Below, in pieces: positions 27,939-36,867 of a stretch of 64,000 nt of DNA. This DNA comes from SKVR01 sp964491395. GTDB taxonomy: Bacteria; Bacteroidota; Bacteroidia; Bacteroidales; UBA7960. The notes beneath the pieces are model-generated. The model saw nothing but the letters and a program-made list of their open reading frames with translations. It did no database searches and was not told the origin of the DNA. A program made the translations under genes and the position numbers. Every line of letters starts with the position of its first letter. Position 1 is the stretch's first letter. The stretch spans positions 14,930-78,929 of the forward strand of contig CAZBGI010000009.1 in assembly GCA_964491395.1 (NCBI GenBank), given 5' to 3'.

Positions 27939-28418
27939 TTATTTTTTGATAGACTCTATCATCTTTTCACTGTCGGCGGATGCAACGCTCATTACTTCTG
28001 CTACGATACCCCCCATCATGTTGCCCATCATGGAAGTGTTCATCCATGATATATAAGTTTTACCATCCGATTTTTCATAAATGGAAACCCGGCAGGGCAT
28101 CATGTTGGAAACAATCCGCTCCTCATCAAGTTTCAGGATTTCATAAGCATGGTCAGGATGGCAAAGTTCGAATACTTTCATGTTGGCTACCTGGTATCCA
28201 TTCAGATCCATGGTTTTTTGCATGTCGTGCACCGTTGGTATTTTCCATCCCATATCTTTGGCGGTTTGCTCAAATGTCTCCACAGACTGCTCAAAACTAT
28301 ATTTGCTCTCTGCTTCTTTCATCATCATACCCGGCGCAGCTTTATAAGCCAGCATTGATGTCAATAAGATTCCTGCGATTATGCCTCCTATTACGAATAA
28401 AATGTTTGTTCTTGTCAT
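27939..28418 (-). CDS. DUF302-domain membrane-anchored protein
   Basis: 159 residues: one N-terminal transmembrane helix (about 5-27), then a DUF302 domain (SFEQSVETFEQTAKDMGWKIP to the C terminus) with two cysteines (ELCHPDH and MMPCRVSIY) and a Met-rich stretch (NTSMMGNMMGGI). DUF302 proteins are of uncertain function and often occur near sulfur or metal genes. Divergently arranged with a sigma-54 activator 212 bp away, which probably controls it. Confidence 0.85.
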   Translation of the reverse strand: MTRTNILFVIGGIIAGILLTSMLAYKAAPGMMMKEAESKYSFEQSVETFEQTAKDMGWKIPTVHDMQKTMDLNGYQVANMKVFELCHPDHAYEILKLDEERIVSNMMPCRVSIYEKSDGKTYISWMNTSMMGNMMGGIVAEVMSVASADSEKMIESIKK

Positions 28419-28498
28419 AACTGATTATTTTTGTTGATTGATATATGATAAACTATAAATTTGAATTCTTATGAATTAATCTTTTTATTTCATTTTTT

Positions 28499-28504
28499 GT
28501 GCCA
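28499..28504 (-). promoter_or_regulatory. Possible sigma-54 -24 element upstream of DUF302
   Basis: The minus strand reads TGGCAC, the exact sigma-54 -24 core, 81 bp upstream of the DUF302 start and divergent from a sigma-54 activator. The expected -12 TTGCA is only ATGAA, so the match is partial. Confidence 0.25.
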
Positions 28505-28568
28505 CAAAGCGTAAGTTGCACAATAACAACTTGTAATGTTTTGTTTATCTGCGATAGATCATGCGAAG

Positions 28569-28620
28569 GTTAACATTTTTGTTAACGAAAAAGTATTAAC
28601 TTTGCTAACCATCTGTTAAC
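28569..28620. promoter_or_regulatory. Cluster of GTTAAC-type sites
   Basis: GTTAAC occurs at 28569, 28581 and 28615, with ATTAAC (28595) and GCTAAC (28604) between, at 9-14 bp spacing. The cluster covers the promoter of the activator gene and fits an operator array for autoregulation. Confidence 0.45.
28578..28604 (+). promoter_or_regulatory. Promoter of the sigma-54 activator gene
   Basis: TTTG (28578-28581), 15 bp, TAACTTTG (28597-28604): full match to the Bacteroidota housekeeping promoter, 26 bp before the start codon. Confidence 0.7.
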
Positions 28621-28630
28621 TTTTGATGCT

Positions 28631-30025
28631 ATGTTTACTGATTTCAAAGCACTGGCCGAGTCCTTACCCTGTGGGCTTATCATTACCGATAAAGAGCTCA
28701 ACGTGGAATTTATCAATGAATTCGCCTTAAAAAAGATACTGGCCCTACCCAGTGACGAGCACCCCGGGAATCTTCGTAATTACAGTTTTTACACAACCGA
28801 TATGCGAAGATTTGATATGAACAATTGTATACGCAATATGATAGAAGCCGGTAAACGAACATTTCACAAAACATTGCTCGTAAAAAGCGGAAGCCAGGAA
28901 AAACTGGTGTATTTTTCTGTGAATACATGGGTCGCCAGTAAGGAAAATGAACTTTATCTCTTAAATATTACAGATATTTCCGATGAGATGGATTGTATCA
29001 CGCACTCTCCGGGTACTTTTGGACGTGGGGAGTTTCTTGTCCGAAAAAAAATCATTGGCAACGATCCCCAAATGCAGGAGATTTACAGGATGATATCCCT
29101 GGCTGCTGATTCAGAGGTAAACGTGCTGATCCAGGGGGAAAGTGGCACGGGCAAAGAACTGGTAGCGGATGCCATCCACGAACTTTCGCAAAGAAATAAC
29201 GGCCCTCTGATAAAAGTAAACTGCTCAGCTTTTTCAGAAACCCTGCTGGAGAGTGAGCTTTTTGGCCATGTCAAAGGGTCATTTACCGGGGCATACAAAG
29301 ATAAACCCGGGAAATTTGAGCTGGCCAACGGAGGTACCATTTTCCTGGATGAGATTGGTGAAATCAGTCAGAGTTTACAAGTGAAGCTTTTGCGCGTTAT
29401 TCAGGAAAAAACCATCGAAAGGGTAGGGGATAATAAACCGGTAAAGGTGGATATGCGTATCGTGGCCGCCACCAACAAAAACCTTCGTGAACTCATCAGC
29501 AAAGATATTTTCAGGGAAGATCTTTTTTACCGCCTGAATGTATTTAACATCATCATGCCCTCACTGCGCAACAGACACCTGGATATTCCAATGTTAACGG
29601 ACCACTTCATAGAAAAATTTAACAGGGAAACAGGGAAAAATATCAAGGGGCTGAGCCGGGAATCTTTACAGCTGATGATGGAATATCCCTGGCCTGGAAA
29701 TATCAGGGAGTTACAGAATGCACTTGAGCATGCTTTTGTTTTGGTGAGTGGCAATATTATTGAAGTGAATGATTTGCCCCTGGAGCTGAAAAACTATTCT
29801 CCCGATTTGAAAGAAGGGCTTTCTGACCACAATAAACACAATCTCTCTGCTTCGGTATATTATGCAGAAAGTTTTAAAAACCGGAAGAATGGACGATTGA
29901 CCATAAATCGTGAACAATTGATAGGGGTGCTTGAAATGCATGACTTTAACCAAACCAAAACAGCTGGTTTTTTGGGCATAAGCCGTGTTGCTTTGTGGAA
30001 GAAGATGAAAAAACTTGGAATATAA
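28631..30025 (+). CDS. PAS-containing sigma-54-dependent activator (NtrC family)
   Basis: 464 residues. N-terminal PAS-like sensor (about 1-125; LPCGLIITDKELNVEFINEFAL), AAA+ domain (about 140-375) with Walker A GESGTGKE, the sigma-54 contact loop GSFTGA, Walker B GGTIFLDEIGE and the WPGNIRELQN block, then a Fis-type helix-turn-helix at the end (FNQTKTAGFLGISRVALWKKM). It lacks a receiver domain, so it probably senses a ligand or redox state through PAS rather than phosphorylation. The divergent DUF302 gene is the obvious target. Confidence 0.93.
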   Translation: MFTDFKALAESLPCGLIITDKELNVEFINEFALKKILALPSDEHPGNLRNYSFYTTDMRRFDMNNCIRNMIEAGKRTFHKTLLVKSGSQEKLVYFSVNTWVASKENELYLLNITDISDEMDCITHSPGTFGRGEFLVRKKIIGNDPQMQEIYRMISLAADSEVNVLIQGESGTGKELVADAIHELSQRNNGPLIKVNCSAFSETLLESELFGHVKGSFTGAYKDKPGKFELANGGTIFLDEIGEISQSLQVKLLRVIQEKTIERVGDNKPVKVDMRIVAATNKNLRELISKDIFREDLFYRLNVFNIIMPSLRNRHLDIPMLTDHFIEKFNRETGKNIKGLSRESLQLMMEYPWPGNIRELQNALEHAFVLVSGNIIEVNDLPLELKNYSPDLKEGLSDHNKHNLSASVYYAESFKNRKNGRLTINREQLIGVLEMHDFNQTKTAGFLGISRVALWKKMKKLGI

Positions 30026-30038
30026 CCCATCTCTTTTG

Positions 30039-31130
30039 TCAAACCCTTACGTTTTGTTTCTTGTTGTGGGGCGTGGGGTAGTATTCTTCCATATAGTCCA
30101 GTATCAGTTTGTTAAATCTTGCTTTATCCTGCTCGTGAAAATCCACTTCAATGGGTACATAATACACCGGGAGGTTTTTAATGATATTGGCCAGCTCGGG
30201 CTTGCGAAGACGCATGCTGTCTTTTTCGGTGGTTATGATTACTTTATTGCCACTATAGGTTTCCCGAAAGCTACTTACAAAAGTATCTAGTTCCTTTACT
30301 GTAAACTGGTGGTGATCGGCAAATTTAAAGACTTTCAATTCGGTGCTGAGCCTTTTGAGATGCTCTGCCAAAGGCGTGGGGTTGGCAATACCCGTTATCA
30401 GGAAAATAGTTTTTGCCTTTTGCAGTTTCTCTGTTTTTGCATAATTGGTTAAAGGTACCCACTTTCCATATTTTATGTAGGAAAAGAAGATGTTTTTGAT
30501 GTTGTATTTTTCAAGATCTTCCAGGATGATTTTTTTATCCAAAGGGGAGAATACATTGGGGGTTTTGGTCACAATAAGTGCATCTGCTCTTTGAGCACCG
30601 CTTCTGAATTCACGCAGATTACCCGTTGGAAGCATATAGTTTTTGGTAAATATCTTGTGGTAGTCAGTAAGCAAAATGTTTAAGCCCGGTTTCACGTAGC
30701 GGTGTTGAAAAGCATCGTCCAGCAAAATAACCTGATTGGAAGGCTTTTCTTTAATGATGTGTTTTATTCCCTTTCTGCGACTGGCGCAAACTGCAACATG
30801 GGTCTCGGGATGCTTCAGATAGATTTGCAGGGGTTCGTCACCTACCTGACTTACGGTTGATTGCGCCCCTGCCACATGGTATCCCCTGGTTTTGCGCTTA
30901 TAACCCCTGCTGAGAATGGCTACCTTAAACCTGGATTTCAGCAGGCCGGCAAGATATTCTACATGGGGAGTTTTCCCGGTGCCCCCGGTACTCAGGTTGC
31001 CAATAGCAATTATCGGTTTATCGAATGATTGCGAGGGTAGTATGCCCCAATCGAAAAATTTGTTTCTCAAATGGATAATACAACCGTAGAGCAAAGCAAA
31101 TGGAAACAGGAGTATCCGAATTACATTCAT
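30039..31130 (-). CDS. lpxK: Tetraacyldisaccharide 4'-kinase
   Basis: 363 residues. LpxK phosphorylates the 4' position of the lipid A disaccharide at the inner membrane. N-terminal hydrophobic helix, P-loop GNLSTGGTGKTPHVEYL near residue 44, then LSRGYKRKTRGYHVA and VGDEPLQIYLKHP, all family hallmarks, with ILLDDAFQHR-type Walker B near 135. Full length. Convergent with the activator gene, 13 bp between the stops. Confidence 0.96.
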   Translation of the reverse strand: MNVIRILLFPFALLYGCIIHLRNKFFDWGILPSQSFDKPIIAIGNLSTGGTGKTPHVEYLAGLLKSRFKVAILSRGYKRKTRGYHVAGAQSTVSQVGDEPLQIYLKHPETHVAVCASRRKGIKHIIKEKPSNQVILLDDAFQHRYVKPGLNILLTDYHKIFTKNYMLPTGNLREFRSGAQRADALIVTKTPNVFSPLDKKIILEDLEKYNIKNIFFSYIKYGKWVPLTNYAKTEKLQKAKTIFLITGIANPTPLAEHLKRLSTELKVFKFADHHQFTVKELDTFVSSFRETYSGNKVIITTEKDSMRLRKPELANIIKNLPVYYVPIEVDFHEQDKARFNKLILDYMEEYYPTPHNKKQNVRV

Positions 31131-31383
31131 GGTTCAAATTTAGAAAATGATAATTGCTTTGTCAACCGTAATACACTTATTTTTAGTTTGATAGAGCTTC
31201 TAAATGGCAGCTATCAGGGATTAAAAGAATGTTTTTACCTGTTTAAGTGAAAAAGGATGAAAAGGATAGAATAAAAAAGGCAGAACAATTTATATTGGCT
31301 TTGCCAAAATTTATAAAAAATTGGGAAAACAAGTGCTTTTTGTCGACTTTTTTCTACCTTAGCAATACTTAATACTTTATAAT

Positions 31384-32481
31384 ATGAAACTAAAAGAGAT
31401 TGTTAAAGCCTTCGGGGAGAAGGCCCCTTTTTCATTGCAGGAAAGTTATGACAATTCCGGTATTCAGTATGGGAATCCTGATCAGGAAGTGAGCAAAGGC
31501 ATGGTCTGTATAGATATTACGGAAGCAGTGGTAGAAGAAGCTGTTGAGAAGGGTTGTGATTTGATTATTTCGCATCATCCGTTGCTTTTTAAAGGGATCC
31601 GGTCTTTAGATGGCAGTCATTTTACTCATCGTACCCTTATCAAAGCCATCAAAAATGATGTTTGTCTGGTGTCAGTCCATACCAATCTGGACAGTGTTAT
31701 GACGGGGGTAAATGAGAAATTTGCCCGGAAACTCGGGCTGGAAAAATTACAGATCCTCGATAAGAAAAAAGGATTACTGAAGAAACTGGTGGTTTTTTGC
31801 CCTTCTGACCATGTTGAAACAGTGCGCAACGCCATCTTTAATGCCGGAGCCGGAGAGATTGGAGAATATGACTGTTGTAGTTTTAATATCGAGGGACAGG
31901 GAAGTTTCAGAGCCGGTGATCATACCCATCCTTTTGTGGGTGAAAAAGGAAAAGTTCATTTTGAAAGGGAGGTACGAATAGAAACCATCTTACCGGGATA
32001 CTTGCAAAACAAGGTGATAAAAGCCATGATAGAAGCACACCCTTACGAGGAGGTGGCCTACGATCTGTATCCACTCGACAATGTTTTCGATAAGGCAGGA
32101 ATGGGAATGATTGGGTATTTGCCCCACAACATGGAAGAGGTTGCATTTCTTGAACTCCTCAGGGATTCCCTGTCAAGTGAAGGCATCAGGCACAGTTCTT
32201 TTACCGGCAAAACCATCCGAAAAGTAGCTCTTTGCGGGGGAAGCGGAAGTTTCTTGAGAGACAAGGCAAAGGCCGCCGGTGCCGATGCTTTTGTTACCGC
32301 TGATATAAAGTTTCATGAGTTTTTTGATGGAGAAGGAATCCTGCTTATGGCCGATGTAGGACATTATGAAAGCGAACAATTTACCAAAGAAATTTTGTAT
32401 GAAATAGTTACCAAAAAATTTACTAACTTTGCACTCCTTATTTCTGACCAAAACACAAACCCGGTCAGGTATTTTAAATAG
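31384..32481 (+). CDS. Nif3-like dinuclear metal-centre protein (YqfO-type long form)
   Basis: 365 residues. The N-terminal half has YDNSGIQYGNP and the metal-binding LIISHHPLLFKGI near 60-72 and VSVHTNLD near 96. A CutA/ACT-like domain is inserted in the middle (about 130-230), and the C-terminal half resumes with VALCGGSGSFLRDKAKAAGADAFVTAD-type and GHYESEQF metal ligands. Nif3/DUF34 proteins are widespread hexamers; function unsettled, with GTP cyclohydrolase-like or metal-insertion roles proposed. It precedes a zinc-ribbon protein gene by 36 bp, a pairing common in Bacteroidota. Confidence 0.93.
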   Translation: MKLKEIVKAFGEKAPFSLQESYDNSGIQYGNPDQEVSKGMVCIDITEAVVEEAVEKGCDLIISHHPLLFKGIRSLDGSHFTHRTLIKAIKNDVCLVSVHTNLDSVMTGVNEKFARKLGLEKLQILDKKKGLLKKLVVFCPSDHVETVRNAIFNAGAGEIGEYDCCSFNIEGQGSFRAGDHTHPFVGEKGKVHFEREVRIETILPGYLQNKVIKAMIEAHPYEEVAYDLYPLDNVFDKAGMGMIGYLPHNMEEVAFLELLRDSLSSEGIRHSSFTGKTIRKVALCGGSGSFLRDKAKAAGADAFVTADIKFHEFFDGEGILLMADVGHYESEQFTKEILYEIVTKKFTNFALLISDQNTNPVRYFK

Positions 32482-32517
32482 AGATAATTTAGAGATTTCA
32501 TAAAATCTGTTTCGCCC

Positions 32518-33363
32518 ATGGCTAAAGCAAAAGCATCTTCCAAAAAGCAAGAAGAACCCATCATCCAAGAACCTGAAGTTGTAACGACCACCTCTGCAAT
32601 GGATCAAACTGCAGAAGACAGTATTGAGTCGGCGGTAAGAAAAAAACTGGTGAGTCTTTATACATTGCAACTTATCGATGCACAAATTGATAAAATAAGC
32701 AATATCAGAGGAGAATTGCCTCTTGAAGTTCAGGACCTCGAAGATGAAATTGAAGGACTTGAAACACGCATTGCTAAATACAACCAGGAGATTTCTGATT
32801 TGCAGATGGAAATTACCCAGAAGCAGAACAGCATCAAAGAAAGCCAGGAACTGGTCAAAAAGTATGAAGCACAGCAAATGAATGTGCGCAATAATCGTGA
32901 ATATGACTCTTTGAGTAAAGAGATTGAATACCAAAGTCTTGAGATTCAGCTGGCAGAGAAAAAAATCAATGAGTTTAATGCCACTATCGAAAGCAAAAAG
33001 GAAATGCTGGAGATTTCTACCAATGAACTCAATGAACGCAAAAATGACCTGGAAAACAAAAACAGTGAACTTAAGGACATAATAGAGGAAACACAAAAAG
33101 AAGAAAATCACCTGCAGGAGAAGTCTGAGCAACAGGAAGAGAATATTGATGAAAGATTGCTCACTGCCTATAAAAGGATTCGTCAAAATGCACGCAATGG
33201 ACTTGCCGTTGTGCCCGTTGAAAGAGATGCATGTGGAGGCTGTTTCAACAAAATACCCCCTCAGCGGCAACTGGATATCAGGCTCAACAAGAAAATCATT
33301 GTGTGTGAATATTGTGGTCGGATTCTTGTCGATCCGGAAATTGTGGAAGAGATTACCTTGTAA
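32518..33363 (+). CDS. Coiled-coil protein with C4 zinc ribbon (CT398/zf-RING_7 type)
   Basis: 281 residues: charged N-terminal tail, long coiled coil (about 45-205, KEEN-rich), and a C-terminal zinc ribbon with CGGCFNKIPP near 237 and CEYCGRIL near 263. Related CT398/HP0958 proteins bind RpoN or nucleic acid and act as chaperone-like adaptors. Cotranscribed with the Nif3 gene. The presence of rpoN and two sigma-54 activators in the window makes an RpoN link worth noting, but it is inference. Confidence 0.88.
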   Translation: MAKAKASSKKQEEPIIQEPEVVTTTSAMDQTAEDSIESAVRKKLVSLYTLQLIDAQIDKISNIRGELPLEVQDLEDEIEGLETRIAKYNQEISDLQMEITQKQNSIKESQELVKKYEAQQMNVRNNREYDSLSKEIEYQSLEIQLAEKKINEFNATIESKKEMLEISTNELNERKNDLENKNSELKDIIEETQKEENHLQEKSEQQEENIDERLLTAYKRIRQNARNGLAVVPVERDACGGCFNKIPPQRQLDIRLNKKIIVCEYCGRILVDPEIVEEITL

Positions 33364-33386
33364 TTTTTCCCCTGCAAAAGATATAG

Positions 33387-33424
33387 AAAACGGGCAGATT
33401 CGAAAGATTCTGCCCGTTTTTTTT
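33387..33424 (+). terminator. Terminator after the zinc-ribbon gene (probably bidirectional)
   Basis: Twelve-base stem AAAACGGGCAGA / TCTGCCCGTTTT (33387-33398 with 33409-33420) followed by TTTT. It lies between convergent genes and can serve both. Confidence 0.9.
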
Positions 33425-33446
33425 GGGGTGGTATCGTCTATGGTCT

Positions 33447-34919
33447 TTAAAATCTAAAGCCAACCGTCATCATAAATCCCTGATGCGCATAGTCATAATT
33501 GACCGGCGTGGTTTTGCTTTCTGTGAAATTGTAATACTGGAAGAAATCTTCTGAATATTGTGTGATAAAATATCCGAAGTCAACGAAATAGCCACTCTCC
33601 CGGATTCCTATTCCACCGCTAATGGTTGATTTCTCCAGGTTATTGACTCCTGATTCGTAGGGATTGGTGTGCAAGGCATATCCGGCGCGAAGGATAATAG
33701 GATTGAGCCTGTATTCGCCACCGATTCTGAAGTTGTGTTGTGCCTGAAAATCATTTTTAATGTGGTTGTTTTCCCCGGTATACATGTCCCTGTCGCTGCG
33801 AAGGCGCATTTGCGTGTAGTCAGCATATTCATAGTCAAAACTTAACAACCCTGCGGTGCCAAATACCAGGCCCAGGCTTCCTGTCAGTTTCATGGGAGTA
33901 TTCAGTTCATACTCGTAAAGCAGGAGGGGAGACGTACTTTCCCTTTTTCCAAAGTTTAAAAGGTCTGATTTCATGCTGGTTCTCCATTCGTCTTCCATGC
34001 TGTAGAAGGTAGGTGTATGCAAGGCTGCTCCAATTCTAATCATATCGGTAGCACGATAAATGGCCCCGATTTTAAAATTGAACCCTCTTCCTGTAATTTT
34101 CAGATTTTCGCTGTATTCCAGTGAATTAAATTCATTGTCAATGTCCGTGGAATTTTCTTCAGTAAAAATATAGTCTTCTTCAAAATTTACCAGGGGAACT
34201 CCAAAGGTTGCTCCCAGATAAAGCCGGTTGCTGTAATTGGCTCCCATGGAAAAGGCAAGCTCGCGGATAGCTCCGCTGGTATTGGTAATACGCCGCTGCA
34301 AAACGTTGTTGGGCATATCAATAAAATAAGTGTTATTAATACTGTCCAAACCCAGCAGCCAGGTATCCCATGCAAGTCCGGTAGTATAATCATCCAGGAA
34401 GGAGCTGGGAGGTTGTGTGCTGTTGAAGTTGGTTTCTGCATTGGCTTTCTGCAGAAAAACACTCATCAGCGAATTCTGTGTGTTGAAACCTTCATAAATG
34501 CGACGGTTATCAAAATTGGCCAGCTGGTTTATGCCAAAGCCAAACTGAAATCCCAGCCAACCTGATTCTTTCAATTGATCAGGGTCATTAAAAGCAAACA
34601 CAAATCCCAGGTTGGACAGGGCGAAATCATAGTTGATATCCTCCTGGGCCGTACCCAGAAAGGTAGAATTGACCCTTGTAAAGTTGAATGAAGGGGTGAT
34701 GGTAAATTCACTGCTTCGGTAAAGAGCAATTCCGGCAGGGTTGGTGCTGAGGGTGGAAAAATCTCCCCCCAATGCGCCAAAGGCTCCGCCTGTGCTTACA
34801 AATCTTGCGGTTCCTGTGGGGTTGGTCATAGAAAACCTGAGCGCATCAATTTCATTTTGTGCCTGTACCTGCAGCAGGGTTGCAACAAAAATGAGGATAA
34901 AAAATCGTATCTTTTTCAT
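33447..34919 (-). CDS. OmpP1/FadL-family outer-membrane transporter
   Basis: 490 residues from ATG 34919 (MKKIRFFILIFVATLL); an in-frame ATG at 35006 would put 29 extra residues before the signal peptide. After the signal peptide (…VQAQ) the family N terminus DALRFSMTNPTGTARFVSTGG and ALGGDFSTLSTNPAGIALY (near 45-65) corresponds to the FadL plug region; the rest is a long beta-barrel ending MMTVGFRF. FadL homologues move hydrophobic molecules such as fatty acids or aromatic compounds across the outer membrane. Confidence 0.9.
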   Translation of the reverse strand: MKKIRFFILIFVATLLQVQAQNEIDALRFSMTNPTGTARFVSTGGAFGALGGDFSTLSTNPAGIALYRSSEFTITPSFNFTRVNSTFLGTAQEDINYDFALSNLGFVFAFNDPDQLKESGWLGFQFGFGINQLANFDNRRIYEGFNTQNSLMSVFLQKANAETNFNSTQPPSSFLDDYTTGLAWDTWLLGLDSINNTYFIDMPNNVLQRRITNTSGAIRELAFSMGANYSNRLYLGATFGVPLVNFEEDYIFTEENSTDIDNEFNSLEYSENLKITGRGFNFKIGAIYRATDMIRIGAALHTPTFYSMEDEWRTSMKSDLLNFGKRESTSPLLLYEYELNTPMKLTGSLGLVFGTAGLLSFDYEYADYTQMRLRSDRDMYTGENNHIKNDFQAQHNFRIGGEYRLNPIILRAGYALHTNPYESGVNNLEKSTISGGIGIRESGYFVDFGYFITQYSEDFFQYYNFTESKTTPVNYDYAHQGFMMTVGFRF

Positions 34920-35059
34920 ATTGTTGAAATTTAGGATTTTAGATGTAAGGTTAAATATTTTTCTCTGCCTTTCTTTTCTGAAAACACATGAACTTGTTGG
35001 ATGCATTTAACTATGCATTGACTATTGATTGGGTGACAAAAAGGGGAAGCGCTATTGTG

Positions 35060-35091
35060 AAAGCCCCCGAAAGGGGAGTAACGGGGGCTTT
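35060..35091 (-). terminator. Hairpin after the low-complexity lipoprotein gene
   Basis: Ten-base perfect stem AAAGCCCCCG / CGGGGGCTTT (35060-35069 with 35082-35091), 15 bp past the stop. No T run follows on either strand, so it may be a 3'-end stabiliser rather than a full terminator. Confidence 0.5.
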
Positions 35092-35105
35092 TACAGGATG
35101 AATAT

Positions 35106-36722
35106 TTATCGTCTTCTGCTGCCTGAAGAGGAACTTCTTGAAGAACTGCTTGATCCACTGGAGCGAGAAGGGGGAGAACTTCTAAATCCGGAGTTGCCTG
35201 AAGAACTTCTGGAAGGCGATGTCCTTACGTTGGAAGGCGAACTTCGCTGAGGAGACCGTGAGGGTGTTGCCTGAGGTCTTCTATTGTTGTTAGATGGTCT
35301 TGGTGCAGCTTGTGGCCTGTTTTGTGAAGGCGTTCTTTGGGGTGCAGCCTGAGGTCTGTTTTGAGAGGGAGTCCTTTGAGGAACTGCCTGAGGCCTTGTC
35401 TGAACAGGTCTTTGCAGCGGTGTTGCCTGGGGCCGTGCAGGTTGGTTTCCCTCAGGGCGAACCCGTTGTGGTGCCTGGGCATCCCGACTGGTAGCAGAGG
35501 GCCTTTGTTCGCTTGAAGGCCTTCTGTATTCCTGGTTAGACCGGGGTTGTTGCTGGCTCGGACTGGTATAGGTTCTGGGTCTTACACTGGTTTGGGGTGT
35601 CTCTCTGTTTCTTTCACCAGCGGTTTCCGGTCTTGTATATCTCGGCTTCTGCATCTCTCTTTGCTGAGAAGTTACCGGGGTTTGGTAGTCCTGGGGTTTG
35701 CGCTGGGGTTCATATTTCACAGGCTTTTTTCGTTGTTCGGTAGCCTGCTCTCTGCTCTCAACCGCAGGCCTTTGGGCAATCTGAGGTCTGGAGCTTTCAA
35801 CACCGGAGGTAGTACCCGCTTCACGCGCCGTGGCGGGAGTTGTGGTTCTGGCTGGTGTCTCTTTTGTGGAAACATTTGCCGGATCCCGGCCCTCTATTCT
35901 GCCTGTTTCAGCAACCGATTGTTTGGTGCCTGTGGCACTGTACCTGCCATCACCCCTGCCTGCACCACTTGTGAAAGAACCTGATGGTCTTCGGGGACCA
36001 TAGCTGGCGGTGATGGTCTCATTATTTCCATAATAATAATTACCGTAAGGATAACCGTACAAACCCCCGTAATATCCATCCCAGAATCCATGGTGATAAC
36101 CACTCCAGTATCCGTACTGATGACCGGCCCAAAAGCCTCCCCAGGGATTTCCGTATCCCCAGCCATAGCCATATTGAGCCCATCCCCATGGTCGGTATCC
36201 CCAGCTATAATAGGAAGAGGGAAAGATCAGTGAGTTGTATCCCATATAGATGGAGGTGCCGTAGAAGTAAGGGTCGTAATTGTACCAATACATATTGGTA
36301 AAGTAAGGATCGTAATAACCAAAGGAAACCCAGTCGCGGTGAAATCTTCTGATGCGGGAACTATAGGAATAATCATAATAGTTGTCGATGTGAAATTCCT
36401 GATATTGGACAATATTTCCATCAGCATCGTAATAGGTATCCGTTTTCTCATCGTAGTAAAGTCCTGATTCATCCGATTCATCGGCGTAGGTTTCCTGCTG
36501 ATAATCTTGCTCATCAGGGTTGTAATTGCCGGCGGGTTTGCTTTCGCTGGATGGATTAACCTGCACAACGGCAGCATTGGCCTGATGGGCTTCTTCAGCG
36601 GCTATTTCTGCCTGGTTGCGGCTGTAATAGATATCATCGTGTACGGCAGCCGTTTGATAAGCTGAAGAACAACCAGCCAGAAAAAGGGCCATCAGGATGG
36701 TTAGTTGGACATAGGTTTTCAT
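35106..36722 (-). CDS. Low-complexity Tyr/Gly- and Ser/Arg-rich lipoprotein of unknown function
   Basis: 538 residues with a lipoprotein signal (LFLAGCSSAY; cysteine near 18) and a DDIYYSRNQAE motif soon after, which I associate with a family of Bacteroidota lipoproteins. Segments: acidic linker (about 50-115); Tyr/Trp/Gly-rich block (about 115-245, many WGYG/YGYG units); Pro/Arg/Gln/Thr-rich disordered stretch (about 245-470) with three QNRPQAAP-type repeats near its end; and a basic Ser/Arg tail ending SSSGSRRR. No catalytic domain recognised. Could be a matrix, adhesive or gliding-related surface protein. Preceded by an unusually strong SD for this phylum. Confidence 0.8.
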   Translation of the reverse strand: MKTYVQLTILMALFLAGCSSAYQTAAVHDDIYYSRNQAEIAAEEAHQANAAVVQVNPSSESKPAGNYNPDEQDYQQETYADESDESGLYYDEKTDTYYDADGNIVQYQEFHIDNYYDYSYSSRIRRFHRDWVSFGYYDPYFTNMYWYNYDPYFYGTSIYMGYNSLIFPSSYYSWGYRPWGWAQYGYGWGYGNPWGGFWAGHQYGYWSGYHHGFWDGYYGGLYGYPYGNYYYGNNETITASYGPRRPSGSFTSGAGRGDGRYSATGTKQSVAETGRIEGRDPANVSTKETPARTTTPATAREAGTTSGVESSRPQIAQRPAVESREQATEQRKKPVKYEPQRKPQDYQTPVTSQQREMQKPRYTRPETAGERNRETPQTSVRPRTYTSPSQQQPRSNQEYRRPSSEQRPSATSRDAQAPQRVRPEGNQPARPQATPLQRPVQTRPQAVPQRTPSQNRPQAAPQRTPSQNRPQAAPRPSNNNRRPQATPSRSPQRSSPSNVRTSPSRSSSGNSGFRSSPPSRSSGSSSSSRSSSSGSRRR

Positions 36723-36731
36723 AATAGTACT

Positions 36732-36738
36732 CCTCCTT
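36732..36738 (-). promoter_or_regulatory. Strong Shine-Dalgarno for the low-complexity lipoprotein
   Basis: The minus strand reads AAGGAGG nine bases before the ATG at 36722. A full anti-SD match is uncommon in Bacteroidota and suggests high expression. Confidence 0.65.
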
Positions 36739-36789
36739 GTGATTTATGTATAAAATTTGTACTGTATTTTGCAGTAAAACAGAAAGGGT

Positions 36790-36816
36790 TTTGTTGGTAA
36801 TAATTGCTTAAATTTG
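36790..36816 (+). promoter_or_regulatory. proS promoter
   Basis: TTTG (36790-36793), 15 bp, TAAATTTG (36809-36816): full consensus match, about 50 bp before the proS start. Confidence 0.7.
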
Positions 36817-36867
36817 CGCAACTTTCTGTATTAGTAAAATATCAAATTTTATACCAACTACATTATT

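Noticed and set aside
30039..31142. TAAATTTG (minus strand, 31135-31142) as the lpxK promoter
   Set aside because: It would place transcription start at or inside the start codon; no -33 box.
32173..33270. 365-codon frame on the minus strand
   Set aside because: Antisense to Nif3 and the zinc-ribbon coiled coil; Phe/Leu-rich because it mirrors Lys/Glu-rich coding sequence.
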